From Asaia sp. W19 (GTDB taxonomy: Bacteria > Pseudomonadota > Alphaproteobacteria > Acetobacterales > Acetobacteraceae), in contig NZ_PNQZ01000061.1 in the NCBI RefSeq assembly GCF_003994335.1, forward strand, positions 216,063 through 280,062: a stretch of DNA of 64,000 nucleotides. Direction: 5' to 3'. Position numbers and translations under genes: made by a program. A model generated the notes under the pieces. It did not search any database. It was not told the DNA's origin and was given only the letters and a program-made list of their open reading frames with translations. Position 1 is the first letter of the stretch. Each line of letters opens with the position of its first letter. Positions 15,297-23,896 of the stretch are shown here, one piece after another.

Positions 15297-17344
15297 CAAC
15301 CGGGGTCAATCCTTGCTTGTGCATCGCCCATTGCGAGGGCCTGTTTCGACATGAGCAGCTCAGTCGTATCGACCGCCACCTTGTGATTGAACTGATCCTG
15401 CTTGAGACCCTGATCGGCATGAGCCTTCTCAGTCTGAAGCTGAATCTTCGCCATGCCCTGCTCATACTTCTGCTGGGCTTCCTCACGAGATAGCTGAGCA
15501 TTGAGCTTAGCGGCCTCGGCATTGGCCAGCTTGACCTGAGCATCTGCCTGCTTAACAGCGAGGTCAGCCTGCTGCATCGGATCGGGCTGCGGGGGCGGAA
15601 TCTGGTCAGGAGGCAGCAGAACGCTGGTTGCATCCTTGATCCCCATGTTTTCCAGAATTCGGCTAGCGACGTAGAACTTCTTCTCAGGCGCGTAAGCCGG
15701 ACCATACCCATTGGCTGGGTTGGATAGGTACTGGTCGATTGCCTGCCACTTCTGGGCCTCTTTCGCCTGCTCGCCGTACCCAAGAGCCAACGAGATATCC
15801 ATCTCGGTGTCTTCGGGCCACTGAGTGAAGTCAGTCTGCGTCCAAACCCCGTTGGACTCCTGAATGAGCTTCTGCGGCTCCTCATTCTCCAGGATCAGCC
15901 GGTAGACCATTGAGTAGAGCTTGCGAAGGAATACCTCAGCAAAGTTCCTGGCGATGATCTTCTGACGGATTTGCGAGACCGCGATCAGGTCCTGCACCAT
16001 GCCCTGAGAATTCTGGGTAGAGATGGCGTCCTTGTTCAGCCCCTGTGACAGACTGGATATGCCGCTGATTTCCTCGCCGCCCTGCTGAAGCTGGGACATG
16101 GTTTGGAACACGAATGGGTTAAGGGACGCCTGCGGCAGCGGAGCCACAGAGGAAATTACGTCGCGGACGTTGACGATGCCGCCGAGGCGGTTTTCCATCA
16201 GTTCGCGTGGGTTCGTCACGCCCCCCTGAGCGACCATCATCCGGGGATTGGTGGTGATCAGCGAGTGGTTGATGATCGAGCGCGTCAGGAACGTCTGCGC
16301 GTTCTGCGTCGGAACCAGAAGAAGGCCGTAGTTGGCGCCGTAGAATGCATGGGACCGAGGCAGAGCGCAGAAGTCGATGAAGGGCTTATGGCTGACAGGT
16401 TCTTTGTCCAGAACCTGATTGCAGCACAGATCGACCTTGTAGAGCTGGCTTGTGCCATCCCCCTCAATGTCGAGGTGCATATAGCACTCATAGACGGTGT
16501 AGAGCTTGCGGGCATCCTGCGTGTCCCCGTCAAGGTCTGACAGGCCGATGATATCGCCCGTCTGCCCGAACCGCTGCACGACCTCAGGATTGAGCCGCTC
16601 GTCCATGCCGTCATCATCAGGTAGGTCCTCAATGATGCTTTTGGGGTACCCGTGCTTGATCAGCTCGGATTTGGTCATGGACTGGCGGTGGAACACCAGG
16701 TTTGCCTCCTCAATGGACGTTGCCATTTGGGAGATGCCGAACTCCTCAGGAGGAATTGGGCGCAGGCGGACTTGGGAGCGGTTGCGCTTGCACTTCACGA
16801 GAACGCGCTTCAGAGTACCGTCCTCGTCCCCTTTCTCGACCTCCTCAACGGAACTCGTAGGGTCCTTCATAAGGAAGGCCATGAGCTGCTCGTAAGACGG
16901 CTCACTCAGGTCATAGAACTGGTCCTCATAGGAGGCCTCCCAATAGACCTTGCAGACCCCGTTACGGGCCTTCAGCGCGTCCTCGATAACCGTCTGGAAC
17001 ACCTGAAAGCCTGAGTTCTGCGAGAAGATAACGCGGGTAACGTAATCCGTGCGGAACTTGGCCTGCATATCCGTCTCGCCGGGGGCCGTGTTAAAAACGA
17101 CCGGACGAGTGTTCCCTGAAAAGACCTCAAGGAGCTGGGCCTTCATGCTCTCAATACCGACATAGACATTCATCGAGCGGTAGTCAGAGTCTCCCTTGTG
17201 GAGCATTCCAGGCTTTTCGGCATCATAGTAGCGGGAGACGCGCTCCCGTTCCTTGGACAGCTTCGAGCTGCCGCCGTAGCCGTAAGACTGGCCAATGCCG
17301 GTCTGGGCAATAGCGGCAATCGCCGCGTCTGTCAGTTTTGCCAA
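15296..17344 (-). CDS. Portal (head-tail connector) protein
   Basis: The dodecameric vertex through which DNA is packaged and ejected. At 682 aa it is in the range of P22-type podoviral portals. Seen: an N-terminal region with SRYYDAEKPGMLHKGDSDYR and MKAQLLEVFSG, a central wing/stem with RSHAFYGANYGLLLVPTQN and GGIVNVRDVISSVAPLPQ, and a long C-terminal Gln/Ala-rich helical barrel (KQADAQVKLANAEAAKLNAQ). It sits directly after the large terminase, its packaging partner. Confidence 0.9.
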   Translation of the reverse strand: MAKLTDAAIAAIAQTGIGQSYGYGGSSKLSKERERVSRYYDAEKPGMLHKGDSDYRSMNVYVGIESMKAQLLEVFSGNTRPVVFNTAPGETDMQAKFRTDYVTRVIFSQNSGFQVFQTVIEDALKARNGVCKVYWEASYEDQFYDLSEPSYEQLMAFLMKDPTSSVEEVEKGDEDGTLKRVLVKCKRNRSQVRLRPIPPEEFGISQMATSIEEANLVFHRQSMTKSELIKHGYPKSIIEDLPDDDGMDERLNPEVVQRFGQTGDIIGLSDLDGDTQDARKLYTVYECYMHLDIEGDGTSQLYKVDLCCNQVLDKEPVSHKPFIDFCALPRSHAFYGANYGLLLVPTQNAQTFLTRSIINHSLITTNPRMMVAQGGVTNPRELMENRLGGIVNVRDVISSVAPLPQASLNPFVFQTMSQLQQGGEEISGISSLSQGLNKDAISTQNSQGMVQDLIAVSQIRQKIIARNFAEVFLRKLYSMVYRLILENEEPQKLIQESNGVWTQTDFTQWPEDTEMDISLALGYGEQAKEAQKWQAIDQYLSNPANGYGPAYAPEKKFYVASRILENMGIKDATSVLLPPDQIPPPQPDPMQQADLAVKQADAQVKLANAEAAKLNAQLSREEAQQKYEQGMAKIQLQTEKAHADQGLKQDQFNHKVAVDTTELLMSKQALAMGDAQARIDPG

Positions 17345-17345
17345 A

Positions 17346-18941
17346 TTACTCCTGAGGGGAAAGATACCAATCGTCCAGGACCTCTATGGGAACCCAGCGT
17401 TTTTCAGTGATGTGCAGAGCCATTGCGAGGGCCATAACGGTGTCGTCGTGCTTGCCCTTATCGGCCTCCATGCGGCCCGATTGGGTGACGATGAAGGTCC
17501 GCATCTCGTCCAGCGTAGCCGGGTCGTAGATAGCTACCTGGTTCTTCCGAACCTCGGCGCGCAGCTTGTCGATGATCAGTGGCTTAGTAGAAACATTCGT
17601 CTGGAACCCCAGCCGCCGTGTGACCTGATCGGTCTCCTGATTGTGCACCTCGTCTGAGTAGACGTTAGGGTACAACAGGTCCTTGTATAGCCGCGTCACG
17701 GTGAGGATGCCGTGATTGTTTGCTTCCACAATGACCCGCGCATCGTTGTAAAGACGGCCCAGTGCCGCAAGGATATGGGCGAAATAGTCAGGGTCTACTT
17801 GAGCGCGGAAGATGCCCACCTGGCGCATGTCAGGGTCGAGGATCTGTGCCACGGACCAGTCACCGTTGACCCCAGCGGCTACGTCTGCCCCGATGAAGTA
17901 GTTCTCGCCCGGTGTGATTGGGTAGAACTGCTGAAGTTCCCCCATAGAGTGATCAACGAACTTCCCGCCTTCATACGCCATGCGAGACCGAGGCGGCTGA
18001 ATAAGGCGGCGCATATCGTCCAATTTGAGCGGATCGAACACGGGACGCCCGGAGGTCAGAAAGGCTTCCTCAGGGGTAGCCGGGTACTCCTGCTTCCACA
18101 GGTCCAGACCCTTCTCCGCGATCTTCTGACGGCGGAACATGAGCTGCCAGTCGTCAAGATCGTATTTGGCCGCTTCATCTTCCTCCATAGGGGTCCGTTG
18201 AAAGCCCTTTACAGGCTCAACGCGGCAGCTTGGATCAATGAACCAAGGGAGGAACACGGGAACGAACTCTGATCGGCCCGCAACGGCCTCTTGCCACTGT
18301 TCATAGAACACCCCGGTCATACCGTTGGCGGTGCTCTCGATGTAAACCTCAGTGTCATCCGTCTTGGGCACCGCGTCCATCAGACCTGAGAAGATCTCTC
18401 GGCTGGACGACTTGGGCCAGAAGGCGACCTCAGAGGCGTGGACGTGTGTGAGCGTCTCGCCGCGCCCTACGGTGTCGCCGCCTGCTGTGGCAACGATATA
18501 GCCGCTATCCAGATGGCCGAAGCGCAATTCACGTCTGGAGGCAGTTTTGGTGGACGGCTTCAGGACTTCGGGGCACAACTCATGAAACCGCTGCGTCATG
18601 TCGAACAGGGTTGAGGTAGCTGTGGCATGGTGCGTGACCACCATTGCCTTCTTGGCCTTGCGCTGGGAGACCCGGAAGTAGAGCCGCCCTTCAACGTAGG
18701 TGGATAGGCCCTGCTGGCGGGACTTCAGAATGATGACGCGAACGCGCCCTGTGGCTGCCTTCTGCTTCTCTACAATTTCGCTGAGACGCCGCTGAGCCTC
18801 GTTGAAGATGAACGGAACAATCTCGGACTTCTTCGTTCTGATCTTCAGGGCGTGACGGGCGTAGAACTCAAAGTCGTCATAAAGTCGGCGCCTCAGCGCC
18901 TGGCGATCCTGAGTGATTACTCGGAAATCCTGTCCAGCCAC
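17346..18941 (-). CDS. Terminase large subunit (packaging ATPase-nuclease)
   Basis: The motor that pumps and cuts phage DNA (531 aa). Seen: Walker A variant KSRQQGLST (residues 73-81), a Walker B region ending HASEVAFW, coupling-like TANGMTG, and the RNase H-type nuclease domain with GADVAAG, VEANNHG and the metal-binding HDDTVMALAMA near the C-terminus. It overlaps the small-terminase gene by 25 nt and abuts the portal gene. Headful versus site-specific cutting cannot be read directly. Confidence 0.93.
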   Translation of the reverse strand: MAGQDFRVITQDRQALRRRLYDDFEFYARHALKIRTKKSEIVPFIFNEAQRRLSEIVEKQKAATGRVRVIILKSRQQGLSTYVEGRLYFRVSQRKAKKAMVVTHHATATSTLFDMTQRFHELCPEVLKPSTKTASRRELRFGHLDSGYIVATAGGDTVGRGETLTHVHASEVAFWPKSSSREIFSGLMDAVPKTDDTEVYIESTANGMTGVFYEQWQEAVAGRSEFVPVFLPWFIDPSCRVEPVKGFQRTPMEEDEAAKYDLDDWQLMFRRQKIAEKGLDLWKQEYPATPEEAFLTSGRPVFDPLKLDDMRRLIQPPRSRMAYEGGKFVDHSMGELQQFYPITPGENYFIGADVAAGVNGDWSVAQILDPDMRQVGIFRAQVDPDYFAHILAALGRLYNDARVIVEANNHGILTVTRLYKDLLYPNVYSDEVHNQETDQVTRRLGFQTNVSTKPLIIDKLRAEVRKNQVAIYDPATLDEMRTFIVTQSGRMEADKGKHDDTVMALAMALHITEKRWVPIEVLDDWYLSPQE

Positions 18942-19507
18942 GCCTCAGCGACTGAGAGCTGTGCCTCGGTCTTCACAACCGGCTTGGTCTTGGTGAACTC
19001 AAGGACGGTTTTGATGGCGCTCAGCCGGTCGCGCGGCGAGTAGAGGTATCTACTTGTTGGACGGGCCTCGTGTTCAGTCGGAGGTGCCGTATCTTTGGTG
19101 ATGACGATTTCAACGGCAGCGGCCAGCGCAACGTCTGCCATTGCACCTTCGTCAGTGGTGATGCCTTCTTCGATCATCTTCTTCACAATTCTGTCTGCAC
19201 GTTCCGCCCCTTCGCGCCTGATCTTGGCGAGGAGCTTCTTCTTGCCTGCCCAGCCAGGAGGGACGCCTTGGCAGCCCCACTTCTTCAGCTCGACAAGGCG
19301 CTTTATACGCTTGGAGCTTGCAACCTGGACTTCCTCATACTCTTCACGAGTTGCGGGGTAATGAGGCACCTTTCCGACGAGGCACGGGTACCAGATCCCC
19401 CTTACCTTGTCCTGCAACAGGGGATGCCGGTTGAGCGGCTTTGCGGTCGGTGGTCGGACGATCCTCGGCAGACCGTCCTCGGCAATATAACGTTCGTAGG
19501 CTGCCAA
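18917..19507 (-). CDS. Probable terminase small subunit
   Basis: A 196-aa helical, basic protein immediately upstream of the large terminase, starting TTG with AGGAG 9 nt away. The C-terminal segment SAIKTVLEFTKTKPVVKTEA and SVAEAWLDRISE resembles the end of small terminases that bind the large subunit. The middle is Lys/Arg-rich and suits DNA recognition. Its first 54 codons overlap, in another frame, a separate ORF (19344-19673). Family assignment is by position and C-terminal pattern. Confidence 0.65.
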   Translation of the reverse strand: MAAYERYIAEDGLPRIVRPPTAKPLNRHPLLQDKVRGIWYPCLVGKVPHYPATREEYEEVQVASSKRIKRLVELKKWGCQGVPPGWAGKKKLLAKIRREGAERADRIVKKMIEEGITTDEGAMADVALAAAVEIVITKDTAPPTEHEARPTSRYLYSPRDRLSAIKTVLEFTKTKPVVKTEAQLSVAEAWLDRISE

Positions 19508-19673
19508 CTGGCGTATCTCCTATTTTCTGCGCTATCTGCGCTTCGATTTCGGGGCGATGGGCGGCCAGAAAGCGGCCAGTAAGGTGGGAGACGGCGGCCT
19601 GAGCTTCAGCGTCGTCCAGCAGAGGGCATGAGAGGACAGCTTGGGTGTCCCTTAGAAGGTCCCCTAAGGTCAC
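19344..19673 (-). CDS. Small ORF overlapping the terminase small subunit
   Basis: Starts GTG overlapping the previous gene's stop as GTGA, so translational coupling is likely. The first 56 residues (MTLGDLLRDTQAVLSCPLLD...) look like an ordinary helical protein. The remaining 53 lie out of frame inside the terminase small-subunit gene and turn Arg/Pro/Ser-rich, as expected for an overprinted or vestigial tail. Either a true overlapping gene or a product whose functional part is only the N-terminus. Confidence 0.5.
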   Translation of the reverse strand: MTLGDLLRDTQAVLSCPLLDDAEAQAAVSHLTGRFLAAHRPEIEAQIAQKIGDTPVGSLRTLYCRGRSAEDRPTTDRKAAQPASPVAGQGKGDLVPVPRRKGASLPRNS

Positions 19674-20077
19674 TGTTCGGGCTGCTTCATGAGCTGCTTG
19701 GTGAACATGTGGGCGTGTTGCTGAGCCTCCTCAGGAGGAAGCGTTGCAAGGTAGTTCTGAGCCACCTGCATCTTGTCCTGAGGGTGCGGAGCATGGGCTA
19801 CGGCAGTGATTGCAGAGGCCAGTGCCGGTTTGCCGTTGTCATGGGCAGCCTGCGCCAAGGAGGCTGCGTGGGCACCGTAGTGAGTCTTCTTCGCCTTACC
19901 CTTGGACTTGCGGACCCGGTTGATGTTGTCGAGTCCTGCCACCACGCCAGGCTGATTGGCAGAGTTCTGCTGAAGGCTATCCTGAGACTGAGAGGAGCCC
20001 GAAGCACCCTTGTTCATGGTTGCCGCGAACGTGCGGCGTCTGGCCGCTGCTGCGGTCAACGTTGTCTGATCTGTCAA
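19670..20077 (-). CDS. Hypothetical virion-region protein, 135 aa
   Basis: Gln/Ala-rich, basic protein with an unstructured middle (GSSQSQDSLQQNSANQPG) and helical C-terminus (QHAHMFTKQLMKQPEQ). It overlaps the end of the large ejection protein gene by 4 nt and is coupled to the next small ORF. Likely a minor virion or ejection-associated protein by position only. Confidence 0.6.
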   Translation of the reverse strand: MTDQTTLTAAAARRRTFAATMNKGASGSSQSQDSLQQNSANQPGVVAGLDNINRVRKSKGKAKKTHYGAHAASLAQAAHDNGKPALASAITAVAHAPHPQDKMQVAQNYLATLPPEEAQQHAHMFTKQLMKQPEQ

Positions 20078-22020
20078 TCAATCCCTTTGAGGAGTTGAGG
20101 GGAGATGAAAGAGGCGGATTCGGGGTGCTTGGCGAGAAGCTCCTGGTAGAGTCCCTGCTTTGCTTCCGTCTTGGGGAGAACCTTGAGGTCCTGCATACGC
20201 GCCGCGACCTCATGGTGTCCGGCTGCGGAGGCCGCCTGCGCGGCTCCATCGACCGCCGACTGATACGAGCGCGCTGCTCCCGCCCAACGGTGGTAGTTGT
20301 CAATGGGGCGTCCCATATTGGAGGGCCCGTTAGGTAGATCAGGAACAGAGGCAAATGCTCTGCTGACTGCATCGGCGGCTGCGGCGTCGTAGTCCTCAGG
20401 ACGCTCTGCGCCAGTCCTCTGGTGATGGACCATGCGGGCAAGGTAGCGCGCCGTGTAGCCATCCGTGTTCTGCCCAGCAAGGATTGCGTCTGCTGCGCTT
20501 TGGGGCAACCCTGAGCCAATACCCTGCTGAACTGCTGCGGCGATTTCGCTGTGAAGCGCGGGCGGGAGCCGTTGATCAGTCAGTTTATGGTTGATCAGAA
20601 CCTGCCCACCCCGCAATTCAGGTTGGAACGGGGCCGCCACACCTGCTGCGGTTTCTGGCGCTAATGTCGCGCCTGAGGGTGCCTGCGGCTGTGGAGAGGC
20701 ACGGGGTGGAGGAGTAGCGGGACCCTGCGGAACCCCAAAGTCTATATTCTCAGGGTTCCTGATCGGACTTCCCATGTCACCTGCGGAGGCCTCGAAAAGC
20801 ATCTCAGGGTCTGCTTCATTCAGTCCTGCGGATACGGCTCTGGCTCTGGACAGGGGACTCTCTGGAACCTGCTGTCCTGTGATATCGAGAACCCGCTGTG
20901 CGGCGCTGTTGAGCCGCTGTGCGGGAGCCTTTGCTAGCCCCAGCTTGTTATCCAATCCCCGTCCGATTGCCCCGCCGATAACGACACCGGGCGGCGCATC
21001 GAGCATTCCTAGGGCCGTGTGGTGGCCGAAGAACGGAATCAGGCCGCCAGCCGTTGCCCCGACTTTCTCAAGGGGACCCTTAGAGTTCCTCAGAAGTTTG
21101 TTGCTAGAGGCCGTATCGAGGTGGTCCAGGCCACTCAGCAAAGTGCCCCTGACACTTGGCGGCAGATTCTGCATCTGCGATATCGTGTCATAGGCCGAAC
21201 CCGGAGCCGTCGATATTCTATTCTGGTGCGCCGCTGCCTGCTGGACTGCGTTTTTGATCGTGACGCGCTGCGCGGCTGTGATCAGAGCGTTCTTGTGGAG
21301 AGCGTCTGAAAGTCCGTTGAGGGACTCCGCGCCGTCTTTTACATAGCTGGCTGCTGAATTTGCCCAAGGGCCGCTGTTAAGCGTCGAGCCGTGGTGGGCG
21401 TCAATTCCTGAGATTACGGAGGCCGTGACTGGAGCGCGGTCCGGGGCGACCTTTGACAAGGCTCGTATGTCCGCAGCCTTTGATCCAGCAGCCAGCCCGC
21501 CTGGGACAGCAAGACCTGTCAAGAGTTCTGCCGCAGCCTGTTGCGACGGGGACGCCCCCGCTGCGTGGGCAAGCATACCCGCACCCGTGGACGCTGCACC
21601 TGAGGCAGCACCCGTGCCGAGGCGCGCTAAGGCTCCAGCGGCACCGCCTAACGCGGCTCCCGGAAGCGCACTGACCGCCCCTGAATAGAGCTGCTCACCC
21701 GCACCATTCGGCTTCGCTACGCCAGCCCGATCAAGGGCAGCCTCTGCCTGTTCGCTGACGGGAGTGGGCTTGACCTCAGCAAGTTCAGGACGGATTGCGG
21801 ACGCCTGAGCCAAGTCCGTGTCCCCAGCATGAGAGAACATGTCTGCCAGTCCCGTCACGCCATTTGTCAGGGCTCGGCCCGTAAGCCCAGCCCAGTGATG
21901 GAGGGTGGACTCATGAGGCGCTGCTTGTGCCCCACCTTTCGGAGCATCGAACTGGTCGAATGGGTTTCCCCCGCTCGACGCAGGCTTTGCATCGAACTGG
22001 TCGAACGGGTTCTGTGCCAT
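20074..22020 (-). CDS. Internal virion/DNA-ejection protein with NPFDQFD repeats
   Basis: 648 aa. Begins with two copies of a NPFDQFDA peptide separated by a Ser/Gly linker, a signature I associate with podoviral internal virion proteins. Ala/Gly-rich amphipathic and glycine-zipper-like stretches follow (SGAVSALPGAALGGAAGALA, GVVIGGAIGRGLDNK) that could insert into membranes during genome delivery. The C-terminus is helical. Its stop overlaps the next gene. It probably acts with the two following large proteins to form an ejection channel. Confidence 0.7.
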   Translation of the reverse strand: MAQNPFDQFDAKPASSGGNPFDQFDAPKGGAQAAPHESTLHHWAGLTGRALTNGVTGLADMFSHAGDTDLAQASAIRPELAEVKPTPVSEQAEAALDRAGVAKPNGAGEQLYSGAVSALPGAALGGAAGALARLGTGAASGAASTGAGMLAHAAGASPSQQAAAELLTGLAVPGGLAAGSKAADIRALSKVAPDRAPVTASVISGIDAHHGSTLNSGPWANSAASYVKDGAESLNGLSDALHKNALITAAQRVTIKNAVQQAAAHQNRISTAPGSAYDTISQMQNLPPSVRGTLLSGLDHLDTASSNKLLRNSKGPLEKVGATAGGLIPFFGHHTALGMLDAPPGVVIGGAIGRGLDNKLGLAKAPAQRLNSAAQRVLDITGQQVPESPLSRARAVSAGLNEADPEMLFEASAGDMGSPIRNPENIDFGVPQGPATPPPRASPQPQAPSGATLAPETAAGVAAPFQPELRGGQVLINHKLTDQRLPPALHSEIAAAVQQGIGSGLPQSAADAILAGQNTDGYTARYLARMVHHQRTGAERPEDYDAAAADAVSRAFASVPDLPNGPSNMGRPIDNYHRWAGAARSYQSAVDGAAQAASAAGHHEVAARMQDLKVLPKTEAKQGLYQELLAKHPESASFISPQLLKGID

Positions 22021-23891
22021 TACTTTCCTGGTGTAGCTGCTGCGGCTCCCTTGCCGTACTTCTGGTCGAAGGCGTCGGAGAACTGCGGGTTATTGCGGAG
22101 GTAGTCGATAGCGGCCTGAGGCGCAGTGATTGCCGGAGCCTTTGGAAAGGCCTTTGAAACCGCCTCAGCGGCCTCAGGATCAGCATGACCACCCGCCTTC
22201 CACTGCTCAAAGCTGGGGATATCACGGGGGGTGACTGAGCCATCAGAGCCCGTGGTGAACGGACTGCCAACGCCCTGAACGTACTCCCCAAGTGCTGATT
22301 CAATCTGCGCTGGGGTGGCGTTAGGGTTCCGCTGAAGCAGCGTGGCCCGTGCCTGATCGACCGCCTGTTGCAGGCGTGTATTGGCCGCCGTGGATTGAAG
22401 GATAGCGTTACCTGCCTGGTAAGGTACAGACTGGTCAGGGAGCGAAGCCCCAGCAATCTTGAGCCCCGCGACCAGAACTCGGCCCTTGGCCCCAGCTAGC
22501 TGAGCTGTCAGCGTATTGTGCTGCTTGTTGAGTTCAGCCGCGTCAGCGTTGCCCAGCCCATTGCCGGATAGAACAGAGGCCAGTGGAATACGCCACGATG
22601 CGCCCATACCGGGCTTTGACAGCGCAGTACTCTGAAGCCGGTCATAGGCCCCTTGGTACTGGTCGAGGTTGTTCAGCAGCGCCTGGTCATCCGTCAGGGC
22701 CGAAGCGTGATCTCTGGCGTACCGATCGCGCTCCCCTTGGTTCTTCTGCGCGAACTGCTGAGCGCCTCTGATGCCACCCTGAGTGGGCAGCGGAGGGAGC
22801 GCCCAAGGGTCCGTGGTAGGCGCGGGAGGGAGCGTCGGGGGCGCCAGAGGGGCGGGCTGAGGGGGCGTTGCAGGGGGTGTTGACGGGACGCCCGGGGGAG
22901 GTGGGGCTGGGGGAGACTGCGGAACACCTGCGGGAGCCTGCCCAATATTTTGAGGGATCGTTACAGGCGTATAAGGCGCCCCGGTCAGGGCCGCCGCCTG
23001 TGCCCCTCGGGAGTTGGCAATCTGCCCCCGAAGCGCCAGGGCCGCATTCTGATAGTTCTGCCGAGAATTGATGGCGTCCTGTCGATCGCCGTGCCCTATG
23101 TCTTGTCCGCGCTCCGCTACCCCTGCGCGCACATCTGTATTCCGCGCACTCGTTGCGTTACGCGCACCTGCAACGCCTACCTTGGTCTCGTTGTTCGCGT
23201 TCGTCGTGTCAGCTTTAAGCCCGTAAAGACTTTGAAGCTGCTGTTGCCTGTATAGTTCATAGGCGGCCTGCTGCTGCTGATCGAGGGTGTCGGCGGCACC
23301 AGCAAGGGCACCAGAAAGCCCCTCACCAAACGTGCGGCCCCCCGCGAATCCGGCGCCAGCGCGGAGCAGCATCTGAGACAGAGTGCGTGAGCTGTGGGGA
23401 TCGGCAGCATCCAACATATCCTGGGTCGGCTGAGGACCTTGGAAAGCCACTTGGCCAGGCGGAGGCTGCGTCATTGAGCCGGACATTTGCGTTCCTTCTG
23501 CGGGACCGCTCAGGGCCGTTTCAGGGGGTGTTGAAGGGATTCGTGCGGCGACGTGCTGAACGTAGTTCGGGTCTCCCCCGCCGTTATGCAGGCGCAGGAT
23601 CGAAGCATAGTCGTCGGGATTGTCGAAGCTTAAACCTGCATGGTCCGCCTTGGCCTTGAGCAGGTTGAGGGCGAAGGCGGAGGATTTCTGAGGATCGTTC
23701 CGGTCCTCATCGGAGAGCGGCGCTAGGCCATAGCCGGGGTTCGCAGCGGTGCTAGAAGTGACCTGGAGAAGGTTGGGCGAAGCGGCTCCGTTGGAGGATT
23801 CTTGACCGAGCATTCCATACGCTGCGGGGAGGAACTTCGGGCTGATCCCCGAGGAATCAAACGCAGCGAGGAACTGTCTTCCGTAGCTCAT
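22020..23891 (-). CDS. Ejection protein with N-terminal lytic transglycosylase-like domain
   Basis: 623 aa. The first 120 residues look like a degenerate SLT/lysozyme-like fold: AAYGMLGQESSNGA (candidate catalytic Glu), NLLQVTSSTAANPGYG, FALNLLKAKADHAG and YASILRLHNGGGDPNYVQHV, similar to the AYNGG/YV motif of transglycosylases. A Pro/Gln-rich linker and a long helical C-terminal region follow. Inferred role: opens the peptidoglycan layer during DNA entry, like T7 gp16. It overlaps the next ejection gene by one base. Confidence 0.75.
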   Translation of the reverse strand: MSYGRQFLAAFDSSGISPKFLPAAYGMLGQESSNGAASPNLLQVTSSTAANPGYGLAPLSDEDRNDPQKSSAFALNLLKAKADHAGLSFDNPDDYASILRLHNGGGDPNYVQHVAARIPSTPPETALSGPAEGTQMSGSMTQPPPGQVAFQGPQPTQDMLDAADPHSSRTLSQMLLRAGAGFAGGRTFGEGLSGALAGAADTLDQQQQAAYELYRQQQLQSLYGLKADTTNANNETKVGVAGARNATSARNTDVRAGVAERGQDIGHGDRQDAINSRQNYQNAALALRGQIANSRGAQAAALTGAPYTPVTIPQNIGQAPAGVPQSPPAPPPPGVPSTPPATPPQPAPLAPPTLPPAPTTDPWALPPLPTQGGIRGAQQFAQKNQGERDRYARDHASALTDDQALLNNLDQYQGAYDRLQSTALSKPGMGASWRIPLASVLSGNGLGNADAAELNKQHNTLTAQLAGAKGRVLVAGLKIAGASLPDQSVPYQAGNAILQSTAANTRLQQAVDQARATLLQRNPNATPAQIESALGEYVQGVGSPFTTGSDGSVTPRDIPSFEQWKAGGHADPEAAEAVSKAFPKAPAITAPQAAIDYLRNNPQFSDAFDQKYGKGAAAATPGK

Positions 23892-23896
23892 CCCGT

